Origin: Anaerolineales bacterium UBA3082
Lineage (GTDB): Bacteria > Chloroflexota > Anaerolineae > UBA7937
Assembly: GCA_002366595.1 (NCBI GenBank)
Contig: DFBK01000086.1
Span: forward strand, 17,009 to 29,959
Length of the DNA: 12,951 nt
Direction: 5' to 3'
The position numbers and the translations under genes were made by a program. Shown piece by piece: positions 1-6,048 of this stretch. The notes beneath the pieces were generated by a model. The model was not told the DNA's origin. It saw only the letters and a program-made list of their open reading frames with translations, and ran no database searches. Position 1 is the first letter of the stretch, and every line of letters begins with the position of its first letter.

Positions 1-323
1 CTTCGATAGAGCATCACCCCCGCTGCCCCACCGATGATCACCAGCCCACCTAGGACCCAGGGCCAGTAGTTGGGCTGGGTGCGTACGGCGATGAGAGGAG
101 GAAGTACGGAAGGCCCAGCGGTTTCCTCTTCAACAGGCGAAGGGGTAGGTGATATAGGAGACACAGGAGATATAGGAGATATAGGAGATATAGGAGATAC
201 GGGAAGGGGGCTAGTAGGCGACTCGAATAGACCACCCGACCCAGCCATCCCAGACCCCCCCATCAGGAAAACGAGCGATACCGAAAAAATGGCTAGAGGC
301 AGGAATAATATGAGACTCTTCAA
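1..323 (-). CDS. Secreted or membrane protein with SPI repeat linker (partial, 3' end off window)
   Basis: Read on the minus strand from a TTG at 323 that sits just behind an AGGAG-like stretch. The first ~25 residues (M-K-S-L-I-L-F-L then hydrophobic) look like a signal peptide ending near GGSGMAG. A Pro/Ser-rich linker follows, with a run of S-P-I/V triplets (SPISPISPISPVSPISP) and then PTPSPVEEET. Next come about 25 ordinary residues and, at the end of what is visible, a Gly/Ala-rich hydrophobic segment (LGGLVIIGGAAGVMLYR) that is probably a transmembrane anchor. About 107 residues are visible and the frame is still open at base 1. I do not recognise a family. The architecture (export signal, flexible linker, C-terminal membrane anchor) suggests a cell-envelope protein. 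The start is uncertain because no ATG is available upstream in frame, but the signal peptide and the promoter just upstream both support it. Confidence 0.55.
   Translation of the reverse strand, partial: MKSLILFLPLAIFSVSLVFLMGGSGMAGSGGLFESPTSPLPVSPISPISPISPVSPISPTPSPVEEETAGPSVLPPLIAVRTQPNYWPWVLGGLVIIGGAAGVMLYR
151..204. repeat. 9-bp tandem repeat, six units, within coding sequence
   Basis: Six consecutive 9-bp units of the type GATATAGGA, with variants GACACAGGA and GATACGGGA. On the minus strand each unit encodes Ser-Pro-Ile/Val, building the linker of the envelope protein. Being a multiple of three, unit gain or loss keeps the reading frame. Confidence 0.85.
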
Positions 324-374
324 CTCTCCTCTCAGATTCTCAAACCATACCCTTTCCAGACTTAAACACCACTC

Positions 375-403
375 ATTATAGCAGAACGATACCCTGGGGT
401 CAA
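375..403 (-). promoter_or_regulatory. Sigma70-type promoter for the secreted protein
   Basis: On the minus strand, -35 TTGACC (398-403), exactly 17 bp spacer, -10 TATAAT (375-380). The predicted start near 368 leaves a leader of about 45 nt before the TTG start at 323, supporting that start and independent transcription from the upstream phosphoesterase. Confidence 0.75.
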
Positions 404-427
404 CATGTATTTATGTAAACTCTTGTT

Positions 428-976
428 TTATGTCAATTCGACCAGTTGAGCGCTCACCTTCTCTCTTTCGATGGTGAGCAGTCCCACCGAGGGTGTCTCC
501 CCCTCCGTGGGGCAGACCGCCCCGGGGTTGAAGAGCAACCTCTGGCCAAATCTCTGCTTATAAGCCCGATGGGAGTGGGCGAAGATGATGAGATCGGCCT
601 CAGGGTACATATCCAGGCACCAATTGGCAATCCTCTGGTTGACCTCGTCTCGATCCTGACTCAACCAATACCGTACCCTCTCCAGGGAGCCTCTCACAAA
701 CGAGCCGTGACCATGGGTGAGCACGATATGATGTCCCAAGATATGGAGCCGTTGCGCCTTGGGCAATTGAGGGTCCAAACTCCTATCGACCAAATGCACG
801 TTCCCTCTCACCGCTTTCACCGGGGCCAGGGAAGCCAAATCATCGAGAATACGAGGGTCTACGAGGTCTCCGGCGTGCAATATTAACTCTACCTCGCTGA
901 AGATCTCAAAAACAGCCTGGGGGACAGATTTCAGCCTATGAGGTATATGAGTATCTGCTATGATGCCTACCAGCAT
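428..976 (-). CDS. Metallophosphoesterase, YfcE/MJ0936 family
   Basis: A 182-residue cytosolic phosphodiesterase/phosphatase of the calcineurin-like superfamily, which hydrolyses phosphodiesters with two bound metals. The metal-binding motifs are in order: D8-x-H10 (ADTH), G36-D37 (HAGDLVD), G58-N59 (RGN), H88 within LTHGHG, and H134-S-H136 (FAHSHR), followed by N150-P-G. Length matches the YfcE/MJ0936 group (about 160-185 residues). The start ATG at 976 has an AGGAGA Shine-Dalgarno a few bases upstream. Odd points: the usual GHSH is AHSH, and the usual acidic residue after GN (GNCD) is replaced (GNVH). These may alter substrate or metal preference but leave the likely metal ligands intact. 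The physiological substrate of this family is generally unknown. It is transcribed divergently from the glutaredoxin gene. Confidence 0.9.
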   Translation of the reverse strand: MLVGIIADTHIPHRLKSVPQAVFEIFSEVELILHAGDLVDPRILDDLASLAPVKAVRGNVHLVDRSLDPQLPKAQRLHILGHHIVLTHGHGSFVRGSLERVRYWLSQDRDEVNQRIANWCLDMYPEADLIIFAHSHRAYKQRFGQRLLFNPGAVCPTEGETPSVGLLTIEREKVSAQLVELT

Positions 977-998
977 CTCTTCTCCTAGAGGGCAAGGA

Positions 999-1027
999 AT
1001 TCTACCCTACCCCTCAGCCTTTGGCAA
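999..1027 (-). promoter_or_regulatory. Promoter for the metallophosphoesterase gene
   Basis: Minus strand -35 TTGCCA (1022-1027), 17 bp spacer, -10 TAGAAT (999-1004). The predicted transcript starts near 992, giving a short leader that still includes the AGGAGA ribosome site. Confidence 0.55.
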
Positions 1028-1037
1028 GATTTTAGAG

Positions 1038-1066
1038 TTGTGTTATTGAAGCGATGATAGTAGACT
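1038..1066 (+). promoter_or_regulatory. Weak candidate promoter for the glutaredoxin gene
   Basis: TTGTGT (1038-1043), 17 bp spacer, TAGACT (1061-1066). Both boxes are partial matches. The geometry fits transcription starting near 1073, upstream of the GTG start chosen at 1093 but downstream of the ATG at 1054. Confidence 0.3.
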
Positions 1067-1092
1067 CTTTTGAGGATGCCGGAGGCAAAAAG

Positions 1093-1308
1093 GTGACCAA
1101 AAGCGTGACCATCTACACCAAGCCCGGCTGCCCCTTCTGCATGGCGGCCAAAGCCGATCTCAGGTTGAAGGGGGTCGCATACACCGAATATAACGTTAAA
1201 GCCGATGCTCAGAGGCTGGCAGAGATGCTACGGCTCAATGGTGGCCAAAGGAAGGTGCCCACCATTGTAGATGGAGAGATGGTCACCGTAGGCTTCGCTG
1301 GCTATTGA
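1093..1308 (+). CDS. Short glutaredoxin/NrdH-like redox protein
   Basis: A thioredoxin-fold thiol-disulfide carrier of about 71 residues. It opens with a beta strand (SVTIYTKPGC) into the active-site C-P-F-C motif, then a helix (AAKADL), and later the conserved cis-proline loop K-V-P-T-I-V and a Gly-rich C-terminus (VGFAGY). Length fits short glutaredoxins. I chose the GTG at 1093 because GGAGG (1081-1085) lies 7 bases upstream and the product then begins directly with the first strand. The ATG at 1054 would add 13 residues without a ribosome site. The dithiol CPFC and absence of obvious extra domains suggest reduction of disulfides in the cytoplasm, possibly for ribonucleotide reductase. The partner cannot be told from context. 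Confidence 0.85.
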   Translation: MTKSVTIYTKPGCPFCMAAKADLRLKGVAYTEYNVKADAQRLAEMLRLNGGQRKVPTIVDGEMVTVGFAGY

Positions 1309-1339
1309 CACGTATAAAGCGCCACGGTCGTGAGCAAAC

Positions 1340-2290
1340 TCACCCATCACTTACAGGAGGGGTCTTCTTTCTAAGTATCTCATTTATGATATCTGCCACT
1401 TCGCTGGGCGGCGCACCGAATATAGCAACTTTCACCCCCTCTATCTCCGAGGGTTGCCGCACATCAGCGGCGACCATACTGGCGCCAGGGTAAATCTCCA
1501 CTTGATCGTTCAAGGCGACGATGCACAGAGCGAAGTCTGCGCTGCTAACCACGCTGATACCTGCGTCAACAGTCTGGGCCTTAGCCAAATCTGGGACGAG
1601 CTGAGCAAAACGAAGAACGTCGCGGGGTAGTGGTCCCTGGACGTTGACAACTTCAAAGGTGAGGAAACGATCAAAGCGCTCCACGCCGAGAGTAACAGTG
1701 ATAGATGGCGTATAGCAACCTAGCCTAACTATCAGATTATCACCTTCCAGCCGCATCGTCCCTGGGTAAAGGCTTTGGTTCTCATGGACTGCCAACACAA
1801 ATGGATATAGAAAACGATAAGGCCCGGGATCGGCCACGTGGTTGACACCTGTGACTTTGTCCACGATCCCTTGTGTCCGACCGTTAGAGGTGAGCTCCAA
1901 GCGCAGTGCATCGGTCTCAAGCACGATCGCGGGCGTGGGCGTGGCGATGAGGGTCGGCGGGGGAACGGTTGGAATGGGTGTGATCGTTGGTGGAGCAGGG
2001 GGAGAGCCATAAGGCTGGAGCAATTCCTTTCGCCACAGGGGCTGAGTGCCTGTTGGAATGGCTGTGATCGTTTGTGGGGTCGGCGTTAATCTAGCACTAG
2101 GCGAGGGTTGCCTCTGAGAGGCGAATGGAGTAGAAGCTGTTAACCCCGGACTTGTCTGGCCAACCGTAGTTTGGCCGATTGGGATGGTCTGCCGTCTGCT
2201 GGAACGGAAAAGGAGACTCATACCCACCAGAGCAGCCATGATAGCCGCTCCAATGACAATTCCCCAAGTGAAGTTTGATGGGCGTCGCAT
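1340..2290 (-). CDS. Membrane-anchored Pro/Thr-rich protein of unknown function
   Basis: 316 residues. A positively charged start (MRRPSNF) leads into one transmembrane helix (about residues 9-28), then SSRR. A long Thr/Pro/Gln-rich linker (about 35-125, with TPTPQTI and ATPTP stretches) extends away from the membrane. The remaining ~190 residues form a globular domain predicted to be mostly beta strand (LRLELTSNG, IVDKVTGVNHVAD, LIVRLGCY, SITVTLGVERFDRFLTFEVVNV, VKVAIFGAPPSEVADIINEI). The G-x-V-D-K-x-T-G turn and alternating strands recall the beta-sandwich N-domains of some glycan-acting enzymes, but that is only a resemblance. The start ATG at 2290 follows AAGGA. No catalytic residues are recognisable. 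The N-in topology with an extracytoplasmic domain suggests an envelope role. The C-terminus ends abruptly after TPPVSDG. Confidence 0.75.
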   Translation of the reverse strand: MRRPSNFTWGIVIGAAIMAALVGMSLLFRSSRRQTIPIGQTTVGQTSPGLTASTPFASQRQPSPSARLTPTPQTITAIPTGTQPLWRKELLQPYGSPPAPPTITPIPTVPPPTLIATPTPAIVLETDALRLELTSNGRTQGIVDKVTGVNHVADPGPYRFLYPFVLAVHENQSLYPGTMRLEGDNLIVRLGCYTPSITVTLGVERFDRFLTFEVVNVQGPLPRDVLRFAQLVPDLAKAQTVDAGISVVSSADFALCIVALNDQVEIYPGASMVAADVRQPSEIEGVKVAIFGAPPSEVADIINEILRKKTPPVSDG

Positions 2291-2595
2291 ATGCTTCCTT
2301 GCTAAAGGCGTCTCTACCCATCGAGTTGCAGCTCAAGGCGACCACCCGGGTCCGGTTGACGACCGATCCTGCCCGGTGGACGCGTGATCATCACACGTCG
2401 GAGGTAATAATCTATTACAACGATCCAGACATCGACATGATCGCGTTCTGTTTGATCGTTGTCACTGTAGTGCTCCCAATCAACCTAACTAATACTCCCA
2501 GGCTTGTCTCCCCAAAGGGCAAAACTCTTTCTAACAATTCTAACATAATCAAGGAAAATGTCAAGTGCACAAACCTGATGCGACGGTCCGTCGGA
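2291..2595. other. Non-coding stretch with inverted repeats between divergent genes
   Basis: About 300 bases with no convincing gene. Open frames here lack ribosome sites and recognisable products. It contains a short palindrome GTAATA-ATC-TATTAC (2404-2418), a pair of perfect 9-base inverted arms ACAACGATC/GATCGTTGT (2417-2425 and 2454-2462), GTGAT-C-ATCAC (2383-2393), and CGACGG-T-CCGTCG (2581-2593) directly upstream of the trpS promoter. The promoter of the minus-strand gene must lie here, but I found no clear -35/-10 pair for it. Confidence 0.5.
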
Positions 2596-2624
2596 TTGAC
2601 ACCCCGGTCATAACCTGGTATACT
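2596..2624 (+). promoter_or_regulatory. Near-consensus promoter for the T-box leader and trpS
   Basis: -35 TTGACA (2596-2601), 17 bp spacer, -10 TATACT (2619-2624) preceded by TGG, giving an extended -10. Predicted transcription start is about 2631, so the trpS mRNA has a leader of about 300 nt that accommodates the whole T-box. Confidence 0.88.
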
Positions 2625-2644
2625 TTTTACAAAACTACAGAAGT

Positions 2645-2925
2645 TCTAAAGGCTGGGAACAGGGGTAGTAGGCGTCGAAGCGGGGCTACTCCCCAAAGTC
2701 GAGGGGCGCCAGAGAGTCGGGGAGAGGTGGAAGCCCGATGCCAGCGCTGACGCTGAATGGGCCTGGGAGCCGCAGGCTGAACTCAGAGTAGGCCGCGCCG
2801 GAATGGCCACCGTTATCAAGGCCCAGGGTATCCTTAAAGGTACCCGTTTCAAGAGAGGCGTTTCGCCTAAGCGGGGCGGCACCGCGGGATCGAGATCTCG
2901 TCCCCAAGGACGAGATTCTCTTTTG
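2645..2925 (+). promoter_or_regulatory. T-box riboswitch (tRNA-Trp sensing), trpS leader
   Basis: Class I T-box leader that reads the charging state of tRNA. Elements seen in order: Stem I base with AGTA (2667-2670) on the 5' side of the specifier loop; the distal Stem I motif AGAGAG (2711-2716) opposite GGTGGAAGCCC; helix GGCGTC/GACGCT; and specifier loop GAATGGG with codon UGG (tryptophan) at 2758-2760. These are followed by AGAGTAGG, CCGTTATC (2810-2817), Stem III (2826-2845), and the T-box core GGGGCGGCACCGCG (2873-2886). The core can pair with CCCC (2902-2905) as antiterminator, in competition with the terminator at 2895-2925. Uncharged tRNA-Trp should stabilise the antiterminator and allow trpS expression. 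The bulge reads CGGC instead of UGGN. Its last C still matches the G discriminator typical of tRNA-Trp. Confidence 0.92.
2895..2925 (+). terminator. Regulated intrinsic terminator of the T-box
   Basis: Stem ATCTCGTCC (2895-2903), loop CCAA, stem GGACGAGAT (2908-2916), followed by TCTCTTTTG. The 5' arm shares CCCC with the antiterminator partner, so the two structures exclude each other. Confidence 0.88.
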
Positions 2926-2938
2926 TGAGGGAGGAAAG

Positions 2939-3919
2939 ATGATGAAGAAAGGACGGGTCTTCTCAGGAGCACGACCTACCGGAAGGCAGCATCTGGGAAA
3001 CTACCTGGGGGCTATCAGGAACTACGTGGCCTTGCAAGATGAATACGACTGCGTCTACTGCGTAGTCGATCTCCACGCCCTCACCAGCCTCCAAGAGACG
3101 AAAGCCCTGAGGGTCAATACCCGGGAGATGGTCCTCGACTGGCTGGCAGCGGGGATGGACCCGGAGAAGAGCATCATCTTCGTCCAATCCCACGTGCCCC
3201 AGGTGACGGAACTCCACATCATACTCTCTATGGTCACCCCCATGGGTTGGCTGACCCGACTCCCTACCTTCAAGGAGAAAGTGCGTCAACAGCCCGATAA
3301 CGTGAACTATGGGCTCTTGGGGTACGCGGTCCTTATGGCGGCGGATATAACCCTCTACAAGGCGGATATTGTGCCTGTGGGGGAGGATCAGGCCCCACAC
3401 CTGGAGTTCACCCGAGAGATAGTGCGCCGCTTCAACTATCATTTCGGTAAGGTCCTGGTGGAGCCCCAGATCAAACTGACCGAGTTCCCTCGCGTCCTGG
3501 GGATAGACGGGGTGAACAAGATGAGTAAGACCCTGAACAACCATATCGAGATCGCCTCCTCGCCGGAGGAGATACGAGAGCGGGTGATGCGGATGGTCAC
3601 CGACCCTCAGAGGCGATACCGCACCGACCCCGGCCGCCCCGAGGTCTGCAACCTCTTCACCCTCCACGGCTTCTTCTCCCCGGAGCAGGAGAAGGAGATA
3701 GAGGCGGCCTGTCGCACGGCCCAAATCGGCTGTGTGGAGTGCAAGGCGATCCTGGCCAAAAACATCGCCCAGGCGTTCGCTCCCTTCCGGGAGCGGAGGG
3801 AAGCGCTGGCCGCCAAGCCAGAGACGGTAGGGGATATTTTGGCCGACGGCGCAGCCAGGGCCCGAGTCATCGCCGAGGCCACCCTGGCTGAGGTGAAAGA
3901 AGCCGTGGCTCTGCCGTAG
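2939..3919 (+). CDS. trpS: Tryptophanyl-tRNA synthetase
   Basis: Class I aminoacyl-tRNA synthetase of about 326 residues, the usual bacterial length, charging tRNA-Trp with tryptophan. The ATP-binding HIGH-type motif reads P-T-G-R-Q-H-L-G-N (residues 13-21) and the KMSKS-type loop is K-M-S-K-T (194-198). VPVGEDQAPHLEFTREI, typical of the tryptophan-binding region, lies between them. GGGAGG lies 4 bases before the ATG at 2939 and 7 before a second ATG at 2942, so initiation could be at either. The UGG specifier in the upstream T-box independently confirms the amino acid specificity. No co-transcribed partner is obvious: the next gene has its own promoter and a very different base composition. 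Odd point: the KMSKS motif ends in Thr rather than Ser, a common conservative change. Confidence 0.97.
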   Translation: MMKKGRVFSGARPTGRQHLGNYLGAIRNYVALQDEYDCVYCVVDLHALTSLQETKALRVNTREMVLDWLAAGMDPEKSIIFVQSHVPQVTELHIILSMVTPMGWLTRLPTFKEKVRQQPDNVNYGLLGYAVLMAADITLYKADIVPVGEDQAPHLEFTREIVRRFNYHFGKVLVEPQIKLTEFPRVLGIDGVNKMSKTLNNHIEIASSPEEIRERVMRMVTDPQRRYRTDPGRPEVCNLFTLHGFFSPEQEKEIEAACRTAQIGCVECKAILAKNIAQAFAPFRERREALAAKPETVGDILADGAARARVIAEATLAEVKEAVALP

Positions 3920-3952
3920 GCTACTCAGGAGAATAAGTGTAAGGGAGAGACT

Positions 3953-3990
3953 TGCCTGCCCCGGTACTTGCCAGGCCGGGGGACAGGCAG
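3953..3990. repeat. Hairpin repeat, copy 1 (left of SIR2 gene)
   Basis: TGCCTG-CCCCGG (3953-3964) pairs with CCGGGG-GA-CAGGCA (3976-3989), giving a 12-bp stem with a two-base bulge and 11-base loop. There is no T-run, so it is not a classical terminator. A related sequence in the same orientation lies just after the SIR2 gene (about 6056-6083). Confidence 0.65.
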
Positions 3991-4031
3991 GACCGAGGGG
4001 CAGGGCGAAGGAAATGGTCACGATCCTACAG

Positions 4032-4057
4032 GATGGTCAGATCGTTGGCTGACCATC
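4032..4057. repeat. Perfect 9-bp hairpin downstream of trpS
   Basis: GATGGTCAG (4032-4040), 8-base loop, CTGACCATC (4049-4057), followed by TCTTGG. It may act as a weak or factor-assisted terminator for trpS. It lacks a proper U tract. Confidence 0.5.
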
Positions 4058-4081
4058 TCTTGGCTCACCTACGAGAACTAC

Positions 4082-4109
4082 TTGTCATTGCAATGGCGAC
4101 CTATATAAT
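4082..4109 (+). promoter_or_regulatory. Promoter for the SIR2 gene, with flanking ATTGCARTG repeats
   Basis: -35 TTGTCA (4082-4087), 16 bp spacer, perfect -10 TATAAT (4104-4109). ATTGCAATG (4087-4095, inside the palindrome CATTGCAATG) and ATTGCAGTG (4108-4116) lie 21 bp apart, two helical turns, on either side of the -10. They are possible operator half-sites. Transcription would start near 4116, leaving a leader of about 170 nt. Confidence 0.65.
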
Positions 4110-4127
4110 TGCAGTGACTTCCGCTCG

Positions 4128-4177
4128 CGCGAGGGGGTGATGGATTATTCCCGCGCCTGTCCAGGGGACCCCTCGCG
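4128..4177 (+). other. Structured leader upstream of SIR2 gene
   Basis: CGCGAGGGG (4128-4136) and CCCCTCGCG (4169-4177) are perfect 9-base inverted arms around a 32-base loop that itself contains AGGGGACCCCT (4163-4173). A further GGGGA/TCCCC pair follows (4185-4189, 4201-4205). All lie between the predicted transcription start and the start codon, so they would be in the mRNA leader. Confidence 0.5.
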
Positions 4178-4283
4178 GCTTGATGGGGATAAGGATGGTG
4201 TCCCCTGCGAGAGTTTGTGTAAGTGAGGTTTGGCTTTGGGCTTTCAGGAGGGAAGGTTGGTGCGTGATAGATGGAGTGGTTCC

Positions 4284-6023
4284 ATGATAGACCCAATGGT
4301 TTCTCTCGCCTTCTCTTTATACTCGAATCCTGGCGCATACGCGTTGCTCCTCGGATCAGGTGTCTCTAGGGCAGCGGGTATTCCGACTGGTTGGGAAATC
4401 GTCTTAGACCTGATTAGTAGGCTCGCACAGTTAGAAGGAGAAGAGCCCGAACCCGACCCAGAGGCATGGTATCGTCAGAAGTTTGGTGAGGAACCCGAAT
4501 ACTCCAAATTGTTGGAGCATCTTGCTGGTACGCGGGCAGAAAGAAGCGCACTGTTGCGCTCATACTTTGAGCCAACCGACGAACAGCGCGAGGAAGGCTT
4601 GAAAATGCCTACGGCAGCACATAAAGCAATTGTCTCTCTTGTCAAATCCGGCTACATCCGGATGATCCTGACAACTAACTTCGATCGCCTGCTGGAAATC
4701 GCTCTTGGCGAAGAAGGCGTTACTCCCGACGTCATAAGCACTGACGATGCTCTCAAGGGCGCCCCGCCCTATGTTCATTCGAAGTGCTCCATCGTTAAAC
4801 TCCACGGTGACTACAGGGACACTCGCATTAAGAACACGCCCAGCGAATTGGCCAAATACTCTCGCGCGCTGAACAAGTATCTTGACTCTATTCTCGATCA
4901 ATTTGGCCTCATCGTGTGCGGATGGTCAGCGGAATGGGATATCGCCCTTCGAGATGCCATTCTGCGATGTCCGACACACCGATTCACCACCTATTGGACA
5001 GCACGTGGCACTCCAGCCGACGAAGCACAACGCGTCATGAAACATCGACGAGCGCAGGTCATTTCTATTCAAGATGCAGATTCGTTCTTTGTTGGTCTGA
5101 GCGAAAGCGTTGAAGCTTTGGCAAATCTGGCAGCTCCACACCCTCTATCGATCCCCGTAGCAATCGAGCGTACCAAGAAGTATCTTTCGGAAGACCGATT
5201 CCGAATCGCACTCTATGATCTCATAACAGGCGAAACCGAAGCTCTGTATGAGCGGCTCGCTGATTCTAGGTTCGATCCTTACGCCCCACAAGGTCTGAAT
5301 GAAGAATATAAGCGCCGAGTGGACCAATATGAGTCCCTAGTTGAGGTTCTCGCCAATACTCTCATTACAGTCGTATGGTTTGACAGTGCAAGACATTGCG
5401 AACTCATTACTATGGCTGTTGAACGAATCGCGAATCGCCCCATAGGGATTGACCGCTTCCACGAGAGCCTTCGCAATCTGCTATGGTACCCGGCCTTGCT
5501 GCTCACCTACGCAGTCGGCATTTCCGCCGTTTCTAGGGAGCACTATGCTCATCTCCGCGCCGCCCTCGGGGACGCGCAAATACAGTTGATAAACCGACGC
5601 GAATCGGCCCACGCTGTCTTACTCCCTGACAACGTGCTTGGTAAGTCGTTCAAGCAGGTGTTCCAACTAGCGACCCGCCATACTCCTTGGAGCGAAAGAA
5701 TCTTTGCCACTTGTCGTCCGTGGTTCGCACAATATCTCGCAGAAGACAAGAGATATGAGCGAATGTTTGATCTGTTCGAGTATCTGCTTGGATTGATATA
5801 CTGGGACCAAGTACGCGCTGATTGGGGCCCCGTTGGCTGTTTCAAGTGGCGGTACGGATATCGGCCCGAAGACAACCCGATTCCCAAATTCGTCCAGAAG
5901 GGCCTCGCCCAGGGCAATGATTGGCCTTTACTCCGAGAGGGTTTCTTTGGTGGTTCAGTCGATAGGTTCAAATCCTCTCGCGAAGAGTTTGACGCATGGG
6001 TAAACAGGATCGCCTGGTGGTAA
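4284..6023 (+). CDS. SIR2-domain protein, predicted NADase-type defence effector
   Basis: About 579 residues. The N-terminal half is a SIR2-like Rossmann domain: G24-S-G-V-S-R (LLLGSGVSRAAGIPTGW), T130-T-N-F-D-R with N132 and D134, K172-L-H-G-D-Y with the catalytic-type H174, and V211-C-G-W-S-x-x-W. These are the NAD-binding and hydrolysing signatures found in bacterial defence sirtuins such as ThsA and DSR proteins. The four Cys of the zinc ribbon in true deacetylases are not evident, favouring NAD hydrolysis over deacetylation. The C-terminal ~280 residues look helical and match nothing I recognise; by analogy they may sense infection. Start ATG 4284 is preceded by GGAG at 7 bases; GTG 4260, behind GGAGG, is an alternative (8 extra residues). 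Codon choice (more GAA, CGC, CGA; less GAG, AGG) differs from trpS and tig, suggesting transfer. Own promoter; no obvious partner gene. Confidence 0.88.
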   Translation: MIDPMVSLAFSLYSNPGAYALLLGSGVSRAAGIPTGWEIVLDLISRLAQLEGEEPEPDPEAWYRQKFGEEPEYSKLLEHLAGTRAERSALLRSYFEPTDEQREEGLKMPTAAHKAIVSLVKSGYIRMILTTNFDRLLEIALGEEGVTPDVISTDDALKGAPPYVHSKCSIVKLHGDYRDTRIKNTPSELAKYSRALNKYLDSILDQFGLIVCGWSAEWDIALRDAILRCPTHRFTTYWTARGTPADEAQRVMKHRRAQVISIQDADSFFVGLSESVEALANLAAPHPLSIPVAIERTKKYLSEDRFRIALYDLITGETEALYERLADSRFDPYAPQGLNEEYKRRVDQYESLVEVLANTLITVVWFDSARHCELITMAVERIANRPIGIDRFHESLRNLLWYPALLLTYAVGISAVSREHYAHLRAALGDAQIQLINRRESAHAVLLPDNVLGKSFKQVFQLATRHTPWSERIFATCRPWFAQYLAEDKRYERMFDLFEYLLGLIYWDQVRADWGPVGCFKWRYGYRPEDNPIPKFVQKGLAQGNDWPLLREGFFGGSVDRFKSSREEFDAWVNRIAWW

Positions 6024-6048
6024 GTTGGCTGAAATCACCAGGCTCTTG

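Noticed and set aside
151..204. Short regular repeats suggesting a CRISPR array
   Set aside because: Units are contiguous 9-mers without spacers and lie in frame in a coding sequence.
70..381. Plus-strand frame with Gly-Asp-Ile/Thr repeats
   Set aside because: It is the opposite strand of the SPI linker. The minus strand has promoter, signal peptide and membrane segment, while the plus frame has no ribosome site or sensible protein.
1330..1343. GTGAG-CAAA-CTCAC hairpin between convergent genes
   Set aside because: Only 5 bp of stem, no T-run on either strand, and it overlaps a stop codon. Too weak to call a bidirectional terminator.
2275..2613. Plus-strand 112-codon frame upstream of trpS
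   Set aside because: Ends inside the trpS promoter, composition is random, and it begins within the minus-strand gene.
2963..4021. 352-codon minus-strand open frame opposite trpS
   Set aside because: It mirrors a clear synthetase gene; its length comes from the strong codon bias of trpS and the protein has no recognisable motifs.
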